Position numbers and translations under genes: made by a program. From positions 1-64,000 of the forward strand of contig CAIUGL010000043.1 of the NCBI GenBank assembly GCA_903898715.1: DNA of 64,000 bases, written 5' to 3'. The notes beneath the pieces are model-generated. The model saw nothing but the letters and a program-made list of their open reading frames with translations, ran no database searches and was not told the DNA's origin. Of the stretch, positions 56,978 through 64,000 are shown one piece after another. This stretch comes from an uncultured Cytophagaceae bacterium. GTDB lineage: Bacteria > Bacteroidota > Bacteroidia > Cytophagales > Spirosomataceae. The first letter of the stretch is position 1. Each line of letters starts with the position of its first letter.

Positions 56978-59910
56978 CTCAATAAATCTAGTACTTCATC
57001 CTCGCTCAAAGCCCGTAGGATGCTTTCATCCGAAGTTACTAAGTCATTTGCCAAATCCAATTTACGCTGCTGGAGCGACAAGATTTTCTCCTCCACCGTT
57101 TCCTTACTGATAAACTTGTACGTAAATACCGTCTTCTTTTGACCAATCCGGTGTGCTCGGTCAATCGCCTGTGCTTCTGCAGCGGGATTCCACCAAGGGT
57201 CTAATAAAAATACATAGTCCGCTGCAGTTAAATTTAAACCAACTCCACCGGCTTTTAAGGAAATTAAAAACACCGACTGCCCATCATCTTTTTGGAAACT
57301 TTCCACTTGACCCATCCGATCTGATGTACTTCCATCCAAATAAGCATACGCAATTCCTCGTTCGTCCAGCGCCTTACGAATCAGCCCTAAATGTTGCACA
57401 AACTGACTGAAAATCAACACTTTATGGTGTTGTTCTAAGACCGTTTCTAGCTTCTCCAAAACCGCTTCCATTTTGCCAGATTCCCCTGTAAAGCCTTCTT
57501 CGCACAAAGCTGGGTGATTGGCCAGTTGGCGCAACTTCGTCAGACCTTGCAACACAGAAAAACGTGATTTCTGTAAACCTTCATCCTTAATTTGCTTTAA
57601 CAAGACATCCCGGTAGAATGACTTTGTCTTGTCATATAAACGCTCTTGCTCCTCTGACATCGCGCAGTAGGTGATCGACTCCATCTTTTCAGGCAAGTCG
57701 GCCGCCACCTGACGTTTCTCTCTCCTTAGTAAATAAGGTTTAATTAAGAAATAAAGACGCTTTTTCTGATCGCCATCTGCCTTTTTCTCAATAGGAATTT
57801 GGAAGGAATCTTTGAAATATCTTTGCGTTCCAAGTAAGCCTGTATTCACAAAATTCATCTGCGACCACAGGTCCATCGTGGAATTTTCCAACGGTGTCCC
57901 CGTCATCACTAAACGATATTTGGCGTTTAACTTTTGGACGGCTTTGGTAATATTTGCCAACGGGTTCTTAATGGCTTGCGATTCATCCAAAATGACATAA
58001 CTGAAGGATTGTTTTTCAAACCAATCAATATCTGATCGAACCATGCCAAAAGAACAGAGGATTAAATCAACCTTGCCAATTTGAGCTTGCAATTTTTCCC
58101 GTTGGGGCCCACTATATACTAATACACGAAGCTGAGGAGTAAATTTCTTCGCCTCCATTTCCCAGTTGTATAACAACGAAGTGGGCATGACAAGTAAGGA
58201 AGGGAGTGTCTCCCCTTGCTCCTTTAGACTTTGCAACAAACAGAGTGTTTGTACAGTCTTTCCGAGACCCATATCATCTGCCAAACAAGCCCCTAATCCG
58301 GCAACCTGACGTGTACGCATCCAGCGGTATCCTTCTAATTGATACGGACGTAGAGTGCCTTTGAAATTCTTTGGAATAGGGAAATCTTTGGTTTCTAATT
58401 TAAGGTCGTTAAGGGTTTTTGCCTTCAACGAAGTTTTAACCAAATCTTGGTTTTCCCATTCTTGAATCAACTGAAAATGTTGTCTCCGCAAATAGACGCC
58501 ATCATCACCTGGACGCGTTTCTGAGAAATAAAACAAGTCTTGATAATCATGAAACCAATTATCTGGAATAATAGCGATCGACCCATCAGGCAAGTGGAAT
58601 TCTTTTTTCTTCTGAAGAATCAATTGGCGAATCTTCAAAAATGGAATTTGAAATTGCCCAAACGAAATAATCGCTTGAATATCAAACCAATCAAATTTTT
58701 CACCAATTCGAATGCTGATCTCTGGTTTACCTAAGAAGTAACGCGGCGCAGATCCATCCCCTTTAAATTGAACGGTAAATCCTGCTTGGTCTAAATCTTG
58801 TTTATGAGCGGTCAACCACTGGACGGCATCTGAGCGTGAAATCGTTGCTCTTCCATCTGCCTCCATTGGAAGCCCCATGGTTTTTAAACTTTGAAAACTG
58901 CGCTTCTCCTTAACGAGCGAGCGCATAATCTTTTGAAATGCATAGCTATCACCTTTCTTTTCGAAGAGCACATTTGCCTCCGCAGCTAAGCCATCCCAAG
59001 GAAAGCGGTTATTTCCATATTGAAAAGACAATACAAATTGCCAGCGATCAGCCGCTTCTAATGCCTTTTTCGAACTCGGCTTTTCATCTCCATCAACCTT
59101 GGGTACGATGGGACCATAGGCTAACAAGTATTGGCAATTCTTTTCTGTATTGGTGATTTCAAAACCTTTGGCATGGACCGGATATCGCGCGACCATGGCC
59201 TTAACAAATTTTCGAAAATAGTCTTCCTCCATATTTTTGGGGATAACTACAAATTTCTTATTCAGAAAAGCACGCAATTTCTTGCCTTCTAACTGCGGTT
59301 TAAAATGGTACAGTTTTTGATTTAACAGCATCCAGGCTGGCTCATCACACAAAATTAAAGCGTCCTTATATTGAAATTCTAGCTTGTTGCCTTGGTATTT
59401 GAGTGTCGGAAAATAGTGCGTATTCTCTTCATTTCGCATGAAGTGAAACAACACCTCTACTGGTTCTGCTTGGATTTGCACAGATTGCCGCATGGGATTT
59501 CCATCATTTCCCATGATGAAAAGCGTTTTATCAGGACAAATAAGTTCAAATATTTGACCACGCCTCCGTTCAATACTTGCATGAACGGTATCTGCGATGT
59601 CCTTATCCCCTTTCTCTGGATCAAATGTCTTTAAATAAAACTCCTCAATTGTTTTACGCTTCGACGTGTTGTACTTTTCAAAAATAGCTGCCGGCTTCAT
59701 CCCCTCAATCAACTTCACACACGCTTCATCGCGCTCATCTAATCCGGCGGCAAATTCATGATAATTACGCGACGTAAGGGTTTGATATTCCCAAGTCAGC
59801 TGCCCCTTCTCGTTTAACTGCACGACAAACACCTCGAACAAATAGCCGAGGCATTCATGTGACAATATGGAATAAACAACCTGGAAAGGTTTGTTCGGGG
59901 AGATCTTCAT
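56974..59910 (-). CDS. SNF2-family helicase-like ATPase
   Basis: This 978-residue DNA translocase has a long N-terminal region (about 1-520) of unclear fold, then Walker A LADDMGLGKTVQTLC near residue 545, motif II VILDESQAIKNP near residue 645, and C-terminal motifs VFLISLKAGGVGLNLTAAD and DRAHRIGQKKTVFTYK. The motif II box is DESQ rather than DEAH, usual for this group. It is a bacterial SNF2 protein of the large RapA/HepA-related type. No methylase or nuclease partner is adjacent, so a defence role is not indicated. Confidence 0.92.
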   Translation of the reverse strand: MKISPNKPFQVVYSILSHECLGYLFEVFVVQLNEKGQLTWEYQTLTSRNYHEFAAGLDERDEACVKLIEGMKPAAIFEKYNTSKRKTIEEFYLKTFDPEKGDKDIADTVHASIERRRGQIFELICPDKTLFIMGNDGNPMRQSVQIQAEPVEVLFHFMRNEENTHYFPTLKYQGNKLEFQYKDALILCDEPAWMLLNQKLYHFKPQLEGKKLRAFLNKKFVVIPKNMEEDYFRKFVKAMVARYPVHAKGFEITNTEKNCQYLLAYGPIVPKVDGDEKPSSKKALEAADRWQFVLSFQYGNNRFPWDGLAAEANVLFEKKGDSYAFQKIMRSLVKEKRSFQSLKTMGLPMEADGRATISRSDAVQWLTAHKQDLDQAGFTVQFKGDGSAPRYFLGKPEISIRIGEKFDWFDIQAIISFGQFQIPFLKIRQLILQKKKEFHLPDGSIAIIPDNWFHDYQDLFYFSETRPGDDGVYLRRQHFQLIQEWENQDLVKTSLKAKTLNDLKLETKDFPIPKNFKGTLRPYQLEGYRWMRTRQVAGLGACLADDMGLGKTVQTLCLLQSLKEQGETLPSLLVMPTSLLYNWEMEAKKFTPQLRVLVYSGPQREKLQAQIGKVDLILCSFGMVRSDIDWFEKQSFSYVILDESQAIKNPLANITKAVQKLNAKYRLVMTGTPLENSTMDLWSQMNFVNTGLLGTQRYFKDSFQIPIEKKADGDQKKRLYFLIKPYLLRREKRQVAADLPEKMESITYCAMSEEQERLYDKTKSFYRDVLLKQIKDEGLQKSRFSVLQGLTKLRQLANHPALCEEGFTGESGKMEAVLEKLETVLEQHHKVLIFSQFVQHLGLIRKALDERGIAYAYLDGSTSDRMGQVESFQKDDGQSVFLISLKAGGVGLNLTAADYVFLLDPWWNPAAEAQAIDRAHRIGQKKTVFTYKFISKETVEEKILSLQQRKLDLANDLVTSDESILRALSEDEVLDLLS

Positions 59911-59955
59911 GTGCTGTAAAAAACTCGAACAACCGAGTTATAAGCGTAAAACCTT

Positions 59956-59963
59956 CAAAAATA
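59956..59963 (-). promoter_or_regulatory. putative -7 promoter element for the SNF2 gene
   Basis: Reads TATTTTTG on the minus strand, 45 bases upstream of the ATG. The leader includes a 6-bp hairpin (AACTCG 59922-59927, CGAGTT 59934-59939). Confidence 0.4.
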
Positions 59964-60006
59964 AGGGTTTTTCATGAATTAATGACTTTTTTGGCGATAA
60001 TTTAAT

Positions 60007-60834
60007 CTAAGCCTTTTGAAGCCGCAAGCAGGTCCACGGGCCTTTCTCCGTTTGCGCTTGTAGGGTTAAGCCTAACGAGGCCGCTGCTTTTTGAAGCAAT
60101 GGCACATCGGCTGCATAAAACCCACTTAAAAACAAATAGCCTCCGGAAAAAATCCGCTTACTATATTCTTCCATCTCATCCAACAGAATATTTCGGTTGA
60201 TATTAGCTATGAGAACATCATAGCTTGTTTCATCCTCATCGCGTATCGTCCCTTGTGCAAAAGTAACATCTGCACATTCGTTCAGGCCAGCATTCTCGAT
60301 AGAATTTTCAACGGCCCAGGAATCAATATCAAAACCATGAACGCGTGTAGCGCCACGCTTCCGAGCGACAAAAGCCAAAATTCCAGTACCTGTCCCGGCA
60401 TCCAGGACAGATTTATTTGCCAAATCTAATTCCAATAAAGCCGCTACTAATAAGGCTGTTGTTTCATGATGCCCCGTGCCGAAAGACATTTTGGGATTAA
60501 TGACGATTTCCATTGGAAATGAATGATCGGGCTCATGAAAACTAGCGCGTATGTACACTTGATCTAAAATGCGAATCGGATCGTAATTAGTCTCCCAAAC
60601 CGCATTCCAATTTTCCTTTTCTATATCATTGTATACTACATCGATTGGACCTAAAAAGCGATAGCGATCGACAATTTCTTGCGCCTGAACAGCATCATAC
60701 AAAGCTGCCGGGCAATAAGCAGCAATCCCTGAGTCAAGATCCTCAAAAATATCAAATCCAATTTCGCCCAATTCGGCCATTAAAATATCTGTTATCTCAG
60801 TCGATGCTGAAATAAGCAATTGCTTCGTAGCCAT
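60007..60834 (-). CDS. prmA: ribosomal protein L11 methyltransferase
   Basis: This 275-residue SAM-dependent enzyme methylates ribosomal protein L11. The N-terminal L11-recognition domain is followed by NPKMSFGTGHHETTALL, the SAM-binding DAGTGTGILAFVARKRG and the catalytic NINRNILLDEM region. It follows the MlaD-type gene by 8 bases in the same operon. Confidence 0.94.
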   Translation of the reverse strand: MATKQLLISASTEITDILMAELGEIGFDIFEDLDSGIAAYCPAALYDAVQAQEIVDRYRFLGPIDVVYNDIEKENWNAVWETNYDPIRILDQVYIRASFHEPDHSFPMEIVINPKMSFGTGHHETTALLVAALLELDLANKSVLDAGTGTGILAFVARKRGATRVHGFDIDSWAVENSIENAGLNECADVTFAQGTIRDEDETSYDVLIANINRNILLDEMEEYSKRIFSGGYLFLSGFYAADVPLLQKAAASLGLTLQAQTEKGPWTCLRLQKA

Positions 60835-60842
60835 GTAAGGGT

Positions 60843-61796
60843 CTATTTATCAGTGGGCGGATTGGGATCTTTTTTCCCAAAAACAGAGAAATGAATATAA
60901 CGCTTCGGTTGCGTTCTAAAATCAATTAATAGGCGATCCAAATCAACAATTGACTTATTAAGGCCTGTATAAAGGGAATCGTTTGTTAAAAACTTACCCG
61001 CGCTTCCTTGACCTTGCTCTAGTTTTGTTACAATACGCTGAAGTGACGTGATTGCGCGACTCGCCTCTTGAATCGTTTGCCCAATCCGTGCCGCCTGAAT
61101 GGAATCGGCTACCGAATTAAACTTAGTCAGTAACGGTTTTAATTCTTTCTCTGTCTCAATTAAACTCTGCGACAGATTGCGCATATTGGCCGTAATCTGC
61201 TTAATATTTACGCTGTTCTCGGCTACTAGGGTAGAAACTGAACCATTAATATTTGACACGGCTACATTTGAATTTTCAATTAAGCGATTTAGATGCAAGC
61301 CTGTTTTCTCAAATTTAGAACTAACGCTCCTGAACGTAACGAGTAGTGAATCGGCATTGGACAAGACGGGCAACGCGCGCTCTTTTAATAACGAAGAAAG
61401 CCCTTTTTCATTTATGCCAAGTATCGTTGATTCGTCGGCAATTGCCCCTTTACCCAACAGCTCTAAACGAATAACTTTTCCTCCAAGCAAGGCTCCGTCT
61501 GACAAAATGGCTACTGTTTTATCTGGTAAAACCAATCCTTTATTAACCCAAATTTCAACCTTGATTTTATTTCCGTCTGCTGGATCTAAAAATACCTTTT
61601 TCACTTTGCCAACCTCGACACCATTGACCATAACGATGTTGGATGCCGTGAGGCCGTCCACATTATCGTATTGAATGTAGTAGGTATTCGACTTCGAAAA
61701 CAGCTCATTTCCTTTCAAGAAATTGAACCCAAAATAGAGGATTAAAAAGGCCATTAGGGCCAAAAAACCTACCTTTAATTCGTTGCTTTTGAACAT
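60843..61796 (-). CDS. MCE/MlaD-family protein
   Basis: This 317-residue protein has one N-terminal membrane segment (VGFLALMAFLILYFGFNFL) and an MCE domain (residues 36-115; YYIQYDNVDGLTASNIVMVN), followed by a long helical C-terminal region. MCE proteins carry phospholipids between membranes. The other Mla genes (mlaE, mlaF) are not in the window. It lies 5 bases after the amidase stop and is followed by prmA. Confidence 0.9.
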   Translation of the reverse strand: MFKSNELKVGFLALMAFLILYFGFNFLKGNELFSKSNTYYIQYDNVDGLTASNIVMVNGVEVGKVKKVFLDPADGNKIKVEIWVNKGLVLPDKTVAILSDGALLGGKVIRLELLGKGAIADESTILGINEKGLSSLLKERALPVLSNADSLLVTFRSVSSKFEKTGLHLNRLIENSNVAVSNINGSVSTLVAENSVNIKQITANMRNLSQSLIETEKELKPLLTKFNSVADSIQAARIGQTIQEASRAITSLQRIVTKLEQGQGSAGKFLTNDSLYTGLNKSIVDLDRLLIDFRTQPKRYIHFSVFGKKDPNPPTDK

Positions 61797-61801
61797 TTGG
61801 G

Positions 61802-62602
61802 CTATTTTTCTATGTCTTCTTTGTACTTCTTAAATGCTGTTGCAATGGCGTCTGCCACTTGGGATTGTCCATGCTCTGAGTTTAAGTATTCCTCTTCCTC
61901 GGCATTTGTCAAAAAACCCGTCTCCACGAGTACACTAGGCATGGCTGTACGCCAAATCACCAAAAATCCAGCTTGCTTTACCCCAAAACTTTTTCGTTTG
62001 TACGTTTTTGCAAATTGGTCTTCTACTAATGAAGCAAATTTAACCGAGCTAGCCATAAAGGCACTTTGGTAATTTGCCATCATAATGTGCGCTAATGGAG
62101 AACTTGGATCAAACCCATTATAGGCCGTTTGATAATCTTTTTCTTGCAAGATTACCGAGTTCTCTCGCTTCGCTACGTTTAAATTTCCGTCCGTTTTATG
62201 CAAACCCATCGTATAGGTTTCTGTTCCATAAGCTGATTTATTGGCAGCTGCATTGCAGTGGACCGAAATAAATAAATCTGCTTTATTCCTGTTGGCAATA
62301 TCAGCTCGCTCGAATAACTCAATAAATTCATCTGTTTCCCGCGTATAAATCACCTTTAAATCTGGGAATTCAGCTTTCAGTTTGCGACCTAATTCTAATA
62401 TAATTTTCAACGTCACTTTTCCTTCGCGGGCACCTTTGGGACCTAAACATCCTGGATCTTTTCCTCCATGGCCTGCATCCAAACACACCGTTCGAATTAA
62501 ATTCTTTTTAGGTGGGTTATTCGTGGGCTGAGGTTCTGCTTGTACTACTCCGAAGACCAAAAATAAAGCCGCAATAAAAATAACTCGAATCGCTAAAAAC
62601 AT
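61802..62602 (-). CDS. N-acetylmuramoyl-L-alanine amidase (Amidase_3)
   Basis: This 266-residue periplasmic zinc enzyme cleaves the amide between sugar and peptide in peptidoglycan. A signal peptide (FLAIRVIFIAALFLVFGVV) starts at the ATG 62602; an upstream frame start at 62710 lies inside the divergent gene and is rejected. Zinc and catalytic residues appear in CLDAGHGGKDPG, the Glu at REGKVTL, FISVHCNAA and SVLVETGFLTN. It is first in a unit with the MCE gene and prmA. Confidence 0.92.
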   Translation of the reverse strand: MFLAIRVIFIAALFLVFGVVQAEPQPTNNPPKKNLIRTVCLDAGHGGKDPGCLGPKGAREGKVTLKIILELGRKLKAEFPDLKVIYTRETDEFIELFERADIANRNKADLFISVHCNAAANKSAYGTETYTMGLHKTDGNLNVAKRENSVILQEKDYQTAYNGFDPSSPLAHIMMANYQSAFMASSVKFASLVEDQFAKTYKRKSFGVKQAGFLVIWRTAMPSVLVETGFLTNAEEEEYLNSEHGQSQVADAIATAFKKYKEDIEK

Positions 62603-62624
62603 TATTTTTTCAATTATTAGACGT

Positions 62625-64000
62625 ATGGTAAGTAGCAATGATGTAATTTTACAATTCCCATTGCCACACACAAAGATAATTTTTAAATTCCATTTGGTAA
62701 AGCAATCCACATATTACCTTTTTCTGTTCATAGGACTATTCCTTGGTGGCATATCGGATTCCTTTGGGCAGCGGGTCATCGTGAAAGATTCTGCTCAATC
62801 ACGTGTTATTCCCTCAGATTCTCTGAATAAAAACCAAGACCTGCAAACGACCGTATATTATTCTGCAGCTGATTCCACCATCTTGGATGCGGCGAATCAG
62901 GTGGTCCATCTATATGGAAAGGCCAAGGTAAAGTATGGGGAAATTGGCCTAGAGGCTAATTACATTCGTTTGGATTGGGAATCAAATGAAGTATTTGCCA
63001 AAGGCACGTATGACTCAACTGCTCAAAAAATGGAAGGCTTACCTGTCTTTACGCAAGGGGGCGACAAATACGATTCAGATGAGATACGCTATAATTTCAA
63101 AAGTAAACGTGCGGCAATTAAGGGGATAGTAACCCAACAAGGCGAAGGATATGTACAGGGGAAAACGGTTAAAAAAGATGAAGAAGAGAATCTGTACATC
63201 CGAAATGCAATCTACACGACATGCAATTTAAGCCATCCACACTTCCATATTAATGCGAGTAAAATCAAGGTCGTCGGTAAAAAGGAAATTATTTCCGGCC
63301 CCTTTCATTTTGAATTAAATGACATCCCTTTACCAATCGGATTACCGTTTGGCTTTTTCCCATACTCGCAACCAAAGGAAGCGGGTAAATCTGGTATCCT
63401 ATTCCCTACCTATGGGGAGGAACCTACAGGTCGTGGATTTTATTTACGTGAAGGCGGTTACTATTGGGCCGCAAGTGAAAACATTGGCATTCGATTTACC
63501 GGTCAAATATACTCGAAAGGGGGATGGGGATTAGGCGCAAATTCCCAATACAACAAGCGCTATCGCTATAATGGTAGTTTTAATTTAGCGTTTAATCGCA
63601 ATAGTAATGGCGCAGAATTCAACCCAACGAAGCGAACGGACTTTTCATTGCAATGGTCACACAGCCCGCGTAGTCTTGGCAATTCAAGTTTCTCGGCATC
63701 TGTTAATATTGCCTCTAATTCCTTCAATCAATTCAACACATTTTCCACGCAGCAGTACCTAACGAATACCATTGGCTCTTCGGTACAATACACCAAAAAC
63801 GTGGGGCAAATATTTCGTAGTGGTATCAGTTTAAGGATCAACCAAAATACAACCACACGTGTATTTGATGCAGGAACTGAATTCAATTTTGGCTTGAATC
63901 AATTCCAGCCATTTAAACGTAAAAATGCGATTGGCGATAAATTTATGGATCAGTTCCGACTTGGTCTAGATTTTTCTGGGAGCGTATCCGTGACTAACCA
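62625..64000 (+). CDS. lptD: LPS-assembly outer membrane protein LptD (partial, runs off right edge)
   Basis: The frame is open from the ATG at 62625 to the window end (about 458 codons). LptD places lipopolysaccharide in the outer membrane. The hydrophobic YYLFLFIGLFLGGIS segment fits a signal peptide; an OstA/LptA-like domain follows (ANQVVHLYGKAKVKYGEIGL, RYNFKSKRAAIKG). Next come the conserved NAIYTTCNLSHPHFHINASK and LPFGFFPYSQPKEAGKSGIL stretches, then barrel strands. The gap to the divergent amidase start is only 22 bases. A TTG at 62694 is a possible later start. The C-terminal barrel is outside the window. Confidence 0.9.
   Translation, partial: MVSSNDVILQFPLPHTKIIFKFHLVKQSTYYLFLFIGLFLGGISDSFGQRVIVKDSAQSRVIPSDSLNKNQDLQTTVYYSAADSTILDAANQVVHLYGKAKVKYGEIGLEANYIRLDWESNEVFAKGTYDSTAQKMEGLPVFTQGGDKYDSDEIRYNFKSKRAAIKGIVTQQGEGYVQGKTVKKDEEENLYIRNAIYTTCNLSHPHFHINASKIKVVGKKEIISGPFHFELNDIPLPIGLPFGFFPYSQPKEAGKSGILFPTYGEEPTGRGFYLREGGYYWAASENIGIRFTGQIYSKGGWGLGANSQYNKRYRYNGSFNLAFNRNSNGAEFNPTKRTDFSLQWSHSPRSLGNSSFSASVNIASNSFNQFNTFSTQQYLTNTIGSSVQYTKNVGQIFRSGISLRINQNTTTRVFDAGTEFNFGLNQFQPFKRKNAIGDKFMDQFRLGLDFSGSVSVTN
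62671..62678 (-). promoter_or_regulatory. putative -7 promoter element for the amidase-MCE-prmA unit
   Basis: Reads TATCTTTG on the minus strand, 68 bases upstream of the amidase ATG. It lies inside the lptD signal-peptide coding region if lptD starts at 62625. Confidence 0.45.

Noticed and set aside
56974-59910. SNF2 helicase considered as part of a defence system
   Set aside because: No adjacent nuclease, methylase or other partner of known SNF2-containing defence systems is visible; neighbours are mntR and prmA.
1-64000. Mobile elements, prophage, tRNA or rRNA genes
   Set aside because: No transposase, integrase, phage protein, cloverleaf with CCA-type end, or rRNA-like stretch was seen on reading; a computed tRNA and rRNA scan would settle this.

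Overview
This 64 kb window looks like a stretch of core chromosome from a low-to-moderate GC member of the Bacteroidota, most likely order Cytophagales. The evidence is a set of lineage markers: type IX secretion genes (porU end, porV, a porE-type OmpA/beta-propeller lipoprotein), the gliding lipoprotein gldH next to ricT, an S8 protease with a type IX C-terminal sorting domain, a DUF4293 protein, a Bacteroidota-type dihydroorotase, and many copies of the Bacteroidota -7 promoter element TAnnTTTG upstream of genes. The genus is not determined from sequence alone. I saw no tRNA, rRNA, CRISPR array, transposase, integrase or phage gene.

Layout. 0-4 kb: 3' end of porU, porV, and an M16-type protein lacking the zinc motif. 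3.9-6 kb (minus): acetyltransferase-like protein and PfkB kinase. 6-13 kb (plus): cysS, two tandem rhomboid proteases, dxs, typA. 13-20 kb (minus): comEC, nadD, gmk, a small anti-sigma-like protein, an ECF sigma factor, then mreD, mreC and mreB (transcribed as mreBCD). 20-27 kb: AraC-type regulator; an RluB-type pseudouridine synthase with five 75-bp repeats; the porE-like gene with pyrC; a small outer-membrane protein; rnhB. 27-34 kb: large secreted subtilase; then, on minus, GDP-L-fucose synthase, a methyltransferase and a quinone oxidoreductase. 34-39.5 kb: two exported proteins of unknown function, a SulP transporter with a beta-carbonic anhydrase, aspS on minus. 39.5-50 kb: carotenoid desaturase, DUF4293, kdsD (minus), recQ, purD, ricT, gldH, an Lrp/AsnC regulator. 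48.7-54.9 kb: RND efflux adaptor, a family 9 glycosyltransferase, RND pump, ribD. 54.9-57 kb: mntH and a DtxR/MntR regulator, divergent around a palindrome. 57-64 kb: SNF2 helicase, prmA, an MCE/MlaD protein and an amidase on minus, and the start of lptD running off the right edge.

How the genes fit together. Much of the window serves the envelope: protein export across the outer membrane (porU, porV, porE, a probable cargo protease), lipopolysaccharide (kdsD, lptD, fcl, a GT9 enzyme), peptidoglycan and cell shape (mreBCD, amidase), lipid transport (MlaD) and efflux. The rest is central metabolism and information processing. Gene packing is tight: several operon neighbours overlap or lie within a few bases, and five convergent pairs overlap at their 3' ends.

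I found no convincing undescribed multi-gene system. The best leads are the repeat-expanded RluB tail, the 3' terminator of typA embedded in comEC, a possible mreB leader switch, the shared MntR-type operator, a zinc-ligand change in the anti-sigma-like protein, and the unassigned exported gene pair at 34.2-35.4 kb.
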